This document shows positions 8,395-16,846 of a stretch of 48,182 bases of DNA, in pieces. This DNA is from CAZHOS01 sp964534605. Its GTDB lineage: Bacteria; Patescibacteriota; Saccharimonadia; Saccharimonadales; VXPC01. Below the pieces are notes generated by a model. It was not told the origin of the DNA and did no database searches. It saw nothing but the letters and a program-made list of their open reading frames with translations. Each line of letters starts with the position of its first letter. The stretch's first letter is position 1. The DNA is taken from assembly GCA_964534605.1 (NCBI GenBank), contig CAZHOS010000004.1, forward strand, positions 1-48,182, written 5' to 3'. Position numbers and translations under genes: made by a program.

Positions 8395-9648
8395 CTAGAA
8401 AGTAGCTGTTGCTACGTATGTTGTTGTTACTGTGTAGTTACCAGTAGGTGTGGTAGCAGCAGCACGTGCAGCAAAGCGCATCTTTAGCATCTCGTCGTTT
8501 ACGACTGTGCTAGAGCTTGCAATCTGTGTTGCGTTACCAGTGTTGTCCCAAGCGTATGTAGTAGAAGCTTCTGTGTCTTCACATGTAGCGTCACTTGCAT
8601 CTGCTTGGTAGGCAGCTACGTTGTTTAGTAGGTTAGCTGTGTTAGCTTCGCTAGCAGTACGGTCTACACAAGCAATGTGCATTCCGAATCGCTCGCCAGC
8701 AGCGCTTAGGTCAGTTCCACCAGTTGCAGCGCTTTGGAAACATGTGTCAACTTCGCTGGTCTCTAGGGCGTCACAAGCAGCACTGTCGTCTATGCGGAAG
8801 TTACGTAGCTGGTTTGTACCAATATCGTCAGCTTCTGGGAAGTAGCTAATTGTTACTCCACCGCCAGCGTTTGTGTCAACCATGGCAATACCGTAGTCGT
8901 CGTCTGCGCCGTTAAAACCGTCGTTAGCAACCGGAGAAACAGCAATAGCCTCTTCGATTACACCGATATCTATGTTTGTGTCTGTTGGGAAGGCGTCACA
9001 GTCTGCTGGAGTAGCATCTGCGTTACCAAGTGCAGCCACACAGAATTCTAGTCGTTCCTGTACTCGTCCGTTGATTGTTAGCTGCTGTGTTACAACGCCA
9101 GCTACAGTACCGGTATCTCTAACGGTTGTGTATGCTGAGTCTTCGTATACGCTAACTCGGATGTAAAATGTGTCGTAAATAGTCGTTTCAATCTCTGGGT
9201 TCGAAATTCCGTTCAAAGCCACCTGTACGTCTGTATCAACAGTAACGTTACTAGCGTCTGTTCGGGTTAGCTGAATTGTGTTTGCTGTGTTGGTTCCCAC
9301 TGCCCATCCTGTAAGGCCAGTTGGGGTTCCATCTATAGCAGCGCTCGATACATCGAGGTCTGCCCATGGGTTCGTACACGTACCAAGTGGTGTAGAGCAG
9401 TACTGGAACTCAATAGACTGAGCAGTAGTTGCATCACCAGGTACAGTGAAGTCGAATGTGTGCGTCACGTTGGTTGCTGATGGCTCGGATGTACTTATCG
9501 TAACCGACCTGTCAGTTAGCTGTGCAGCGGATACGTTCGCACTACTAAGTAGTGGAAGAACTCCGGCACTGGCTAACATCAAAGCTTGCAACCAAAAATT
9601 GGCGCGTTTCGCGCGAGTTCGCAAGCCCGCGGAATGTGTTTTAGACAT
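8395..9648 (-). CDS. Secreted surface protein, paralogue 2, probably abundant
   Basis: This is a 417-residue secreted protein. A basic N-terminus (RTRAKRANF) precedes a hydrophobic stretch and a cleavage site near VSAAQ. The mature part is beta-rich and acidic with several Cys pairs (QYCSTPLGTC, FCVAA...ADCDAF, CDALETSEVDTC) that may form disulfides. The end, NYTVTTTYVATATF, matches the terminal strand of the 7279 and 9848 products. Codon use is more restricted than in neighbours (repeated gct, act, gtt), which hints at high expression. AAGGAG lies eight bases before the ATG. It could be a major surface or S-layer-like component; no catalytic motif is visible. Confidence 0.82.
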   Translation of the reverse strand: MSKTHSAGLRTRAKRANFWLQALMLASAGVLPLLSSANVSAAQLTDRSVTISTSEPSATNVTHTFDFTVPGDATTAQSIEFQYCSTPLGTCTNPWADLDVSSAAIDGTPTGLTGWAVGTNTANTIQLTRTDASNVTVDTDVQVALNGISNPEIETTIYDTFYIRVSVYEDSAYTTVRDTGTVAGVVTQQLTINGRVQERLEFCVAALGNADATPADCDAFPTDTNIDIGVIEEAIAVSPVANDGFNGADDDYGIAMVDTNAGGGVTISYFPEADDIGTNQLRNFRIDDSAACDALETSEVDTCFQSAATGGTDLSAAGERFGMHIACVDRTASEANTANLLNNVAAYQADASDATCEDTEASTTYAWDNTGNATQIASSSTVVNDEMLKMRFAARAAATTPTGNYTVTTTYVATATF

Positions 9649-9847
9649 AATAATGTCTCCTTTGTTTTGTTATTTTTGTTTTGTCTTAGCTCTCTATTTT
9701 TAACATAGTTTTAACTATTATCCAATAATACCCCTTAAGGTTATCCACATCTCTGACCCAGAGAGCCCTAAATAACTTAAAGGTAACCGCAGCCCAAGAT
9801 GCGGAACTAGATTGGAATTTTTATCCAGACCCCACAGGAAGGCGTGC

Positions 9848-10600
9848 CTAAAACTGGGCGGTGGCGACATAGGTTTGCGTAGAACTATAAACCCCAGCCT
9901 CAGTACTAGACCCAATATTAACGATGTAGGTAGCCCTATAATTAGTCTGGCCCGTGCTACGATCCGACTGAGCGATAGTTTCGCCCTGCACATATCTAAA
10001 GCTGTTTGGGGTGTCGTAGTTTGCTGCAGCCTGGCCAAAGCTAAACGAGGCGTCCGGTATTTGGACCGGGTTGGCACCCGCAACAGGGCTTGTGTTGGCA
10101 ACCACGTTCACACCGAACTGCTCTGTGCCAGGTGTAGAGGTGCTATTGGCAGCTAAGTTGTCTATAAAGTTGGCGTTTTCGCTCTGGAAGCCCGGGCTAG
10201 CAAGAGTCACAACATACCCAGACGTTAGATACGACCTAACGTAGAAGTTAGCCGTACCAAAAGCTGTTGTCGAGGTCGAAAGATCACCAAGATTGATGTC
10301 AATATCATCGACAAAAAACTCTAAGTACGGCTGGTCGGTCGTCGTAAAGCCGGCAAATGCCTGGAAGGCAGCACTAGCACTATTGCCGACTCCTAGGTCG
10401 CCGATGCTAGACTTTGCCTGGAAACTAGGGCTACCAGCATCTAGCTCGCCGCCAGAACCTATAAATGCCTCGCTCAGAGAAAAGTTAGGCGAAGCGGACT
10501 GGCCATAAGCCACCTGCCCAGAAGCAAGCGCACCAAAGAGGCAAGCGAGTGCTACGAAGCGCATATATGTGCGCACGGTAAGTTGTATCTGTTTAACCAT
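9848..10600 (-). CDS. Secreted WxL-like surface protein, paralogue 3
   Basis: This 250-residue secreted protein has a signal peptide ending near VAYGQ. The region after it is rich in Ser/Gly/Ala (SLSEAFIGSGGELDAGS), and a beta-domain ends in VYSSTQTYVATAQF. It is homologous to the C-terminal part of the 7279 product. The last 17 bases of both genes plus the stop and next few bases are identical (CGCCACCGCCCAGTTTTAGG), so the pair arose by duplication or gene conversion. TATAAT lies 11 bases before the ATG, so the leader would be only a few bases long. The role is unknown but presumably in the same surface assembly. Confidence 0.8.
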   Translation of the reverse strand: MVKQIQLTVRTYMRFVALACLFGALASGQVAYGQSASPNFSLSEAFIGSGGELDAGSPSFQAKSSIGDLGVGNSASAAFQAFAGFTTTDQPYLEFFVDDIDINLGDLSTSTTAFGTANFYVRSYLTSGYVVTLASPGFQSENANFIDNLAANSTSTPGTEQFGVNVVANTSPVAGANPVQIPDASFSFGQAAANYDTPNSFRYVQGETIAQSDRSTGQTNYRATYIVNIGSSTEAGVYSSTQTYVATAQF

Positions 10601-10643
10601 AAGCTAGAGCGATTATACCACTCCAAATGCTGCTAATATAGCT

Positions 10644-11264
10644 TTACTTAAGCCGGAAGCCTCTAACAAGATTCTCCATATGCAGAGGGCTTGGGTTAAT
10701 ACTGACATCCGAGTAAATAACAGTTACTGTCCCACCAGCTGGTGCCTGCAGCCGAGCAGTGCCGCCTACTTCACCAACGACGAGGCTGTAACTGGTGCTA
10801 TCGACGTCGCACAAGAAACGCACACCTTCTTTGGTTACTGCTTGCTTGCCAACCGTAGCTTCATCTGGGCTAACGTCCGAGCACCGATCGCTTACCGAGC
10901 CAGTGGATTCCAGTACCCCTTCGGGTCCAATTGTTACCGGCAAGACTCGCTCTACCTCCTGCTCGGAGCTGTCGTCTATCAGCACCCGCAGATTACCAAT
11001 ATGCACGCCGTCCCTTACCAAGCGGTACCTGTAGCGTGATCCTGGTATCGAAAAGTCAGACAGATACTCCCAGCTGTCTTCTGTCTGGAAAGAAAAATAC
11101 TCTGTCTCGAAGCTCTGAATACCGGCAACTTGCGGAGAACTATCAACCTCTGCCGGGGTTACAACAACCTGGTCAGAGCCCTGTGTATCTAGCCATATAA
11201 ACAAAGCTCCAAGCAGAAGGACTACAGCCGCTACGATAAAGGGTAGTGTTTTTTTGTTTTGCAT
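10644..11264 (-). CDS. Membrane-anchored extracytoplasmic hypothetical protein
   Basis: This protein has an N-terminal membrane anchor (about residues 8-26 of the form starting at 11264) and a soluble outer domain of about 175 residues. That domain carries two cysteines (SDRCSDVS, RFLCDVDS) and ends in MENLVRGFRLK. I do not recognise the family; the fold resembles small lipoprotein-like beta domains that follow a single anchor. The 11264 start has AAGGAG three bases upstream, the same arrangement as the 8331 start. A longer in-frame ATG at 11285 has no ribosome site and would add seven residues. The gene lies 43 bp upstream of the 9848-10600 gene start and faces away from 11372. Confidence 0.72.
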   Translation of the reverse strand: MQNKKTLPFIVAAVVLLLGALFIWLDTQGSDQVVVTPAEVDSSPQVAGIQSFETEYFSFQTEDSWEYLSDFSIPGSRYRYRLVRDGVHIGNLRVLIDDSSEQEVERVLPVTIGPEGVLESTGSVSDRCSDVSPDEATVGKQAVTKEGVRFLCDVDSTSYSLVVGEVGGTARLQAPAGGTVTVIYSDVSINPSPLHMENLVRGFRLK

Positions 11265-11332
11265 AAGCTCCTTAAAGACTATCATAGCCGCCGTGCCTCG
11301 GCCAAGACCAGAACATCTTTACGGTGTCGAGG

Positions 11333-11361
11333 TTTATCCAAAGTAGCGTTTATGCTATATT
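11333..11361 (+). promoter_or_regulatory. Promoter of the 11372 gene
   Basis: TTTATC (11333-11338), 17 bp, then TATATT (11356-11361) with a TG extension at 11353-11354. The ATG at 11372 follows ten bases later, leaving almost no leader. Confidence 0.5.
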
Positions 11362-11371
11362 TTAAGTAGTT

Positions 11372-12316
11372 ATGGCTAATAAAAATATCGAGACTGGTGG
11401 GTCTAGTAGTCTAGAGTCCGACACTCAGGCAGAACCAATAAGTTCGAGCCCAAGAAAACTTACATTTAAAGAAAAGCTGCGGCATAAGCTAGCTTCCATA
11501 AATATATACTTCTTGGTGTTTTTGTTAATTCTGGTAATTGTGCTGATACTGACCTTCTTTTTGTGGAGGTCGGCCAATCAACAAGACGCCGACAATAACA
11601 CCTTCCAGCTAGAGAACTTGTCACAAGAAGCACTAGACGAGATAAACAACAAAGACTCTGCAATAGGCAGTCCTCAACAGACCCTAACCGTATCTAGTAA
11701 CTCTGTATTCGATGGCAGGGTGCTGGTGCGCGACTCCTTGGACGTGGCTGGCACCATAAACGTCGGTGGCGCACTCAGCTTACCTGGCATAACAGTGTCG
11801 GGCACAAGTAGCTTCGAGGAGGTCGAGGTTTCCAATAACCTGCTGGTGGCTGGTAATACCAGTGTGCAGGGGTCGCTAAATATCCAGCAGGATCTCACTG
11901 TATCGGGCGATACTAATTTTAACGGTAACCTATCTGTGGCATCCCTAACTGTGGACGACCTAAATCTTAACGGAGATTTGTCCTTTAGTCGTCATATCGA
12001 TGCAGGTGGCGGCCTTCCTAGCGCTAGCGCAGGCAACAGTATCGGCTCTGGTGGCACTGTTAGTGTCAACGGATCCGACACGGCCGGAAGCGTTACTATA
12101 AATACTGGATCGTCGCCCTCAACAGGCGCCCTAGCTCAGGTAAGCTTTAACGCTAACTTTAACCAGACGCCTCACATAGCTATTGCTCCTGTGAGTCAAG
12201 CAGCAGCACAAGCGAATGTATTTATTACTAGAACGACATCCGGATTTACTATTAGTGCTTCTAGTGCACCGGCGGCGAACAGCACCCTTATATTCGACTT
12301 CATAGCCATCGAATAG
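11372..12316 (+). CDS. Type II membrane protein with bactofilin-like repeats
   Basis: This 314-residue protein has a Ser/Glu-rich cytoplasmic N-terminus (1-40) and one strong membrane helix (about 46-66). Its external region of short repeats (DGRVLVRDSLDVAGTINVGG, then NLLVAGNTSVQGSLNI, DLTVSGDTNFNGNLSV) is typical of stacked beta-solenoid or tail-fibre stalks. After about residue 210 the sequence turns Gly/Ser-rich. The C-terminal 80 residues form a beta-domain (HIAIAPVSQAAAQANVFI ... LIFDFIAIE) like the tip domain of fibre proteins. It is the only plus-strand gene in this block and converges on atpC. It is probably a surface fibre; its binding partner is unknown. Confidence 0.8.
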   Translation: MANKNIETGGSSSLESDTQAEPISSSPRKLTFKEKLRHKLASINIYFLVFLLILVIVLILTFFLWRSANQQDADNNTFQLENLSQEALDEINNKDSAIGSPQQTLTVSSNSVFDGRVLVRDSLDVAGTINVGGALSLPGITVSGTSSFEEVEVSNNLLVAGNTSVQGSLNIQQDLTVSGDTNFNGNLSVASLTVDDLNLNGDLSFSRHIDAGGGLPSASAGNSIGSGGTVSVNGSDTAGSVTINTGSSPSTGALAQVSFNANFNQTPHIAIAPVSQAAAQANVFITRTTSGFTISASSAPAANSTLIFDFIAIE

Positions 12317-12354
12317 CCCCATACCAGCAGAGATCCACCCATCAGTCTGCATGA

Positions 12355-12738
12355 CTAAACGTCGAGGAAGACGGTGACTTCGTTATTCTTAACATGCAGC
12401 ACCCCTCGCACCACATTAATAGGCTCCTCGCCCCTATAGTTACGGACAACCACCTGACCCTTACTGATTAAGGTCAAGAAGTTCTTGTGGCCGGGTAGCA
12501 CGTCGAATGGCCCTGTATCATTTACTGCTGATACGCTGCGGGCCTCTTCGTCGTAATATATTTTGTATGGACTATAGACTTTGAGGTTAAACGTGGGTTC
12601 TTTGCCTTTCTCTGACTCGTGCGTCGGCTTGGCAGCGGTAAAGCCCTCCATTTCTGCGGCTTCTTCGTTCTGACGCTTCTTTTCTTCGGCCTTGGCCTTT
12701 AGCTGAGCAATCACATCGTCTTGAGGTGCATCTGCCAT
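12355..12738 (-). CDS. atpC: ATP synthase epsilon subunit, no C-terminal helices
   Basis: The beta-sandwich part of F1 epsilon spans about residues 50-127, with the family signature GPFDVLPGHKNFLTL (76-90). Two features are unusual. A charged, helical N-terminal extension of about 48 residues (QLKAKAEEKKRQNEEAAE) precedes the sandwich. The protein ends right after it, so the two C-terminal helices that inhibit ATP hydrolysis in typical enzymes are missing. It is the last gene of the ATP-synthase operon, 13 bp after atpD, which confirms the identity. The loss of the helices suggests that epsilon-type autoinhibition does not operate here. Confidence 0.9.
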   Translation of the reverse strand: MADAPQDDVIAQLKAKAEEKKRQNEEAAEMEGFTAAKPTHESEKGKEPTFNLKVYSPYKIYYDEEARSVSAVNDTGPFDVLPGHKNFLTLISKGQVVVRNYRGEEPINVVRGVLHVKNNEVTVFLDV

Positions 12739-12751
12739 AGTTTAGTACCCC

Positions 12752-14056
12752 TTAAGTAATTATCTCTTCTACACCCTTAAGCATTTCTTCGCGCGAAGAA
12801 TACTCACCTGGCACACCATTAAATTCCTCTGTGACATGCATCGGCTGACTAAAGTATTCTATGAGTTTCTTGGCCTTGGCAAAGTCTGCCCTGTCGGAGG
12901 GAGACAGCTCGTTCTCGCCAATAATTGCAATAATTTGTCGCAGGCTCTCATATTTTTGCAGCAATGCTTGGACCCGGACGCTCAACAAGTAATGTCTATC
13001 CCCTACAACCTCTGGGGTCAACAGGCTAGAGCTTGTTTTACTAAGATCTACGGCTGGTCTAATACCTTGCTCGGCGATCTTTCGACTAAGGACAATCACA
13101 CCGTCGAGCTCGTGCTGAATAGCAAGTACCGCCGGGTCGGACAAATCGTCGGCAGGCACATAGATTGTTTGCACAGACGTAATCGAGCCATTCTCGTTGC
13201 TGCTAAGCCTGTCTTGCAGTAGCTTAATGTCGCTAAATATAGTCGGCTGATAGCCACCCTCGGAGGGGACCCTGTCCATAATTGTTGATAGCTCGTTGCG
13301 CGCCTGTACAAAACGGTACATGTTATCCGCAAAGAACAGAATATCTTTCTTTTTTTCGTCTCGGAAGTACTCGGCACTGGCAGTGGCGCTAATACCGATC
13401 AGGCTACGCTGAACCGGGTTCTCGTTCATTTGGCCAAAGAACATGCAGGTGTTCTTAAGCAGGTCGCGCTCGCGCAGAGTCTCATAAAGCTCGTGCCCCT
13501 CGCGGATACGCTCACCAATACCTGCAAAGAAGGCCAGGCCGGAGTCGCTTTTGGCAATATTGTGTATTAACTCCATAGTTAGAACTGTCTTTCCAACACC
13601 CGCGCCACCAATGATCCCCATCTTGCGCCCCTTAACGAAGGGAGTAAAGAAGTCTATGACCCGTATACCTGTCTCTAGTATCTGGGCCTCACTGCCACTA
13701 AAGTCGTCTGTCTTGGCGGAAATGTCCATGATGTCTTTGGTCGGAGCATCGACTACTGGGTCGCCCCCATCTAGAGGATTACCAAGAGCATCGAATACGC
13801 GACCAATAGTTTTGTCGCCCACTGGTATCTCGACTCCCTTGCCGGTACGCTCTACAAAGACACCCTGAGCAATATCGCGGTGCGAAAATATGTTTAGACA
13901 AACGGCTGTCGAACGTCCGCTAAGGTTCTCGACCAACAGTAGTGATCCTTTGGCGTTCTGGACCTTCAGAATCTCGCCAACCTTCGGCAGCTCCTCGTCA
14001 AATTCTACGCGCAGCACAAGGTCTTTGATCGTGCGCACTACTCCAGTCCCAGACAT
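12752..14056 (-). CDS. atpD: ATP synthase beta subunit
   Basis: This is the catalytic F1 subunit. In order it shows the N-terminal barrel, GGAGVGKTVL (Walker A), FFAGIGERIREGHELY (canonical GER catalytic Glu region) and the Walker B-type ILFFADNMYRF (usually ...DNIFRF). VPSEGGYQPT and the C-terminal helical domain follow. The usual DELSEED loop reads NELSPSD here. At 434 residues it is about 25-30 shorter than most beta subunits, mainly through short N- and C-termini. The start codon overlaps the atpG stop (TAATG), so translation is coupled. Confidence 0.97.
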   Translation of the reverse strand: MSGTGVVRTIKDLVLRVEFDEELPKVGEILKVQNAKGSLLLVENLSGRSTAVCLNIFSHRDIAQGVFVERTGKGVEIPVGDKTIGRVFDALGNPLDGGDPVVDAPTKDIMDISAKTDDFSGSEAQILETGIRVIDFFTPFVKGRKMGIIGGAGVGKTVLTMELIHNIAKSDSGLAFFAGIGERIREGHELYETLRERDLLKNTCMFFGQMNENPVQRSLIGISATASAEYFRDEKKKDILFFADNMYRFVQARNELSTIMDRVPSEGGYQPTIFSDIKLLQDRLSSNENGSITSVQTIYVPADDLSDPAVLAIQHELDGVIVLSRKIAEQGIRPAVDLSKTSSSLLTPEVVGDRHYLLSVRVQALLQKYESLRQIIAIIGENELSPSDRADFAKAKKLIEYFSQPMHVTEEFNGVPGEYSSREEMLKGVEEIIT

Positions 14057-14931
14057 TACTTAACCGCCTCTCTTCTTGAGGCGCTTAGGCCATTAACTAT
14101 CTCGCGCAGTCGCTCGTCTTTAACGTGCCGTCGGACGCGGTTGTACTGCATCCTAAGATCATCATGAGCCTCCTCGGCGCGCATGTTTGCGGCGCTCATT
14201 GCCCGGAATCGGCTAGCGTACTGCGCCAGCTTGGACTCTAGTATCACCTGGCTTAGGCTAATCTGCAGCATCGAGCGCTCTAGGTGGTCTACCACCGCCA
14301 GAGTGCTAGGTTCGAAAATGTGTGTTTCTTCTGTAATTATGTCCTGCAATTCTTTGTCGTTTTTTTCTATCTTTCGGCCCTGCTCCTCAACCATTGCGCT
14401 GAGGGATATAGACTTTACGTCTTGGATCGTCAAAGATACATAGGTTTGATAAAAGACCTTGGTTTGCTCGTAGCTCTGGACCTCCTTAATAATAGGCGAC
14501 ACATTAATGTTCCGGTCTTTCGTAGGCAGCTTAAAATAGCGCTTGTACGAAACGCCTTTTTGAGCCAACTGAACGGCTCCGTGATGGCCAATAACAATTA
14601 TGTCGTTCTTGTCGGGATCGTATTTTGTAAGGGTCCAGTCGATAAGTTTCTGGTCGATATCACCACTAAAGCCGCCCTCGGCCGTTATGATAACCATCAG
14701 CTCTTTAGGGTTAACATCCTCCTGCATCACCCTGCGTCCAACATGGAATATTCCATCAACACGTATTTGCGAATACATACCCCACAGGCGCTCGAAGAAC
14801 TCTTGACTCTGCAGCACCTGGCTTTTGACCTTAGCTATCTTCATGCTAGCAAGACCTTCGAAAACGCCAGTAAGCTGCATAAGTGTGCTCATTGCTTGTA
14901 CGTCAACGCCTATTTCGCTCGCTCGCCTCAT
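14056..14931 (-). CDS. atpG: ATP synthase gamma subunit
   Basis: This is the central rotor stalk of F1. It has 291 residues, the usual length. It is recognised by the N-terminal helix with MKIAKVKSQVLQSQ, the Rossmann-like middle (ELMVIITAEGGFSGDIDQ, corresponding to the usual ...TSDRGLCGGLN) and the C-terminal helix ASRFRAMSAANMRAEEA. It overlaps the end of atpA by four bases (ATGA) and the start of atpD by one. The middle domain is quite divergent, but position and order leave little doubt. Confidence 0.93.
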   Translation of the reverse strand: MRRASEIGVDVQAMSTLMQLTGVFEGLASMKIAKVKSQVLQSQEFFERLWGMYSQIRVDGIFHVGRRVMQEDVNPKELMVIITAEGGFSGDIDQKLIDWTLTKYDPDKNDIIVIGHHGAVQLAQKGVSYKRYFKLPTKDRNINVSPIIKEVQSYEQTKVFYQTYVSLTIQDVKSISLSAMVEEQGRKIEKNDKELQDIITEETHIFEPSTLAVVDHLERSMLQISLSQVILESKLAQYASRFRAMSAANMRAEEAHDDLRMQYNRVRRHVKDERLREIVNGLSASRREAVK

Positions 14932-16352
14932 CGCTTAAGCTCCAGGATAGCTTTGCTCTTTAGCTCTTCTTTGGCGGCCGCGTAACTTGCGTCGTCACCC
15001 ACGCTACTAGCAAGTTCTATGGATGTTTTCTTGAGTAGGTCCGTGTCTAAGATCGCTCCTTGCTCTAGCCCAATGGCTACGTCAAACATTAATTGCTGGG
15101 ACATTAACGAATAGTTCTCGCCCGGCGTCTGGTTGAGCAGCTCGTATATACGCTTACCCGTCTCGAGCGAGCCTTGGGCTTCTAGGGCAAGCTCGGAGCC
15201 GAAGTGGGCAAATTCAGCCGCCTGAGAATAATCAGACAATGCACGCATAGTCAGGCCAGCTAGCTCTTTTTGCCGCTGGTTATGACCCCGGCCACCAACA
15301 CGGGTCACACTAAGACCCGTGTTGATCGCAGGTCTTAGGCCGTCGCGGAAAACATTCATGTCCAAAATCCACTGGCCATCAGTGATAGACATAATATTTG
15401 TCGGCAAATAAGCAGTGACATCTCCACCAGGAGCTAGCACAACTGGTAGCGACGTTAGTGTTTTACCGGTACTGGATAGTCGCCCAGCGCGCTCTAGTAA
15501 ACTAGAGTGGGAATAGAATGTATCGCCTGGGTAGCTATCGCGTCCGGGGCTAAGGCCCGCCAGCAACGATATCTCTCTGTGAGCCATGGCGTGGCTGGTT
15601 AGGTCGTCATAAATAATAATAGTGTCTTGCTGTTTTTCCTGCCAAAAGAACTCGGCCATGGCGCAGCCAACATACGGGGCTAGGTAACTCATGACTAATG
15701 ACTCGTAGAGTGTCGAGACAATAATGACAGCATTATCCATGGCACCTTCGTTTTGTAGGCGTAGCAACAGCTCGTTAACATCAGCTCGGCGTTTAGCGAT
15801 CAGTACGTAGACAACTATCCTATCCGTACCTTTTTGGTTAAGAGTTATCTGCGAAGTGATTGTGCTCTTGCCGGATTTGCTCTCGCCGATAATAGCCATC
15901 CTTTGCCCCAACACAACCGGGAAGAGCGAGTCGATAATACTGACGCCTGTCACCAACTGGTCGTCCAGCTGCTGCCTAGTATAGAGAGGCGGCGCGTCAT
16001 TAAACACCGGCCAGACCTTATCTGCAGCAATCGGCCCCTTGCCGTCCAGCGGGTCACCAGTTACAGAAACCACACGGCCAACAAAGTCTGCTCCAACCTT
16101 GGCTACTAGCTCGTTATGTTGGGTGGCACACACTTGGCCTACCTGAAGAGGCTCGTCTCCTAGGTGAAGTACAGACACCCAACCATCTGACACAGCATGC
16201 ACAAAGCCCTTACTGCCATCGTCAAACATAATCAGAGCATGCTGGTTAGCGGGATAAAGCCCCTTAACCTTAACCAGGAAGTTATCAACAGCAATAACTT
16301 CACCAACAGATTTGCCAGACTCGATAAGCTGGTCAAAGTGGCGATTACCCAT
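14928..16352 (-). CDS. atpA: ATP synthase alpha subunit with a variant P-loop
   Basis: This is the non-catalytic nucleotide-binding F1 subunit. It has 474 residues, somewhat shorter than the usual 500-515 because the N-terminal helix is abbreviated. Recognised parts are the N-terminal barrel, VGRVVSVTGDPLDGKGPI, the P-loop IIGESKSGKST (most alphas read GDRQTGKT), IIYDDLTSHAMAHREISLL, PGRDSYPGDTFYSHSSLLERAGR, and the SVTRVGG segment that carries the arginine contacting the beta active site. The start overlaps the atpH stop by one base and the end overlaps atpG by four. Confidence 0.96.
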   Translation of the reverse strand: MGNRHFDQLIESGKSVGEVIAVDNFLVKVKGLYPANQHALIMFDDGSKGFVHAVSDGWVSVLHLGDEPLQVGQVCATQHNELVAKVGADFVGRVVSVTGDPLDGKGPIAADKVWPVFNDAPPLYTRQQLDDQLVTGVSIIDSLFPVVLGQRMAIIGESKSGKSTITSQITLNQKGTDRIVVYVLIAKRRADVNELLLRLQNEGAMDNAVIIVSTLYESLVMSYLAPYVGCAMAEFFWQEKQQDTIIIYDDLTSHAMAHREISLLAGLSPGRDSYPGDTFYSHSSLLERAGRLSSTGKTLTSLPVVLAPGGDVTAYLPTNIMSITDGQWILDMNVFRDGLRPAINTGLSVTRVGGRGHNQRQKELAGLTMRALSDYSQAAEFAHFGSELALEAQGSLETGKRIYELLNQTPGENYSLMSQQLMFDVAIGLEQGAILDTDLLKKTSIELASSVGDDASYAAAKEELKSKAILELKR

Positions 16353-16846
16353 TAGCTGGCGACCTCTTCGCTCGCGACCGAAGCAGATATGGTACTGATA
16401 GCCTCGGATAGCTCTGCCTGGTGGTCTTTAAAGTGTCTGCGCAGCGAGAAATCAAAGTATTTGCTAGTGCCACGTAGTGTGCACCCACCGGCGATATTCG
16501 GCTGTACGCCTACCTGCAGCAAAGCAAAAGGATGGGCCTCGCGGCGCAACCAGGATACTACTGCCAGCACAACGTTTGCTGGCGGGTCGCTAGCAAAGCT
16601 CATATGTAGCACGGGGGCGCTGTCTTTTAGTTCTCGGATCAAGGCGACGATAGACTCTCTGCCCTCGGCGTCGTTCAGATCGACGCTGTTATCCCTAGCT
16701 ATTGATTGCAGGTTTTTGCTGACCCTCGGGGCCGGACCAGATTGCAGGCCAGAACTAAAGTAGCGGTCCAAAGCTTCTAGCTCTCGATGTAACCGCAGAA
16801 CATCCGCGCGAGTAGCGACAACTTCTGGCAAGCTAAGCTGTGCCAT
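16352..16846 (-). CDS. atpH: ATP synthase delta subunit
   Basis: This peripheral-stalk subunit links F1 to the b subunits. It has 164 residues, slightly shorter than the typical 175-180. The C-terminal half has the recognisable pattern of delta/OSCP proteins: VQPNIAGGCTLRGTSKYFDFSLRRHF corresponds to the usual ...DPSLIGGIVIRVGDRVIDGSVRGRL. The N-terminal helical half is divergent. It overlaps atpF by 14 bases and atpA by one, the conserved F-H-A order. Confidence 0.88.
   Translation of the reverse strand: MAQLSLPEVVATRADVLRLHRELEALDRYFSSGLQSGPAPRVSKNLQSIARDNSVDLNDAEGRESIVALIRELKDSAPVLHMSFASDPPANVVLAVVSWLRREAHPFALLQVGVQPNIAGGCTLRGTSKYFDFSLRRHFKDHQAELSEAISTISASVASEEVAS

Noticed and set aside
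14284..14985. 233-residue ORF opposite atpG
   Set aside because: Antisense to a clear gamma subunit in a conserved operon; no domain or start signal.
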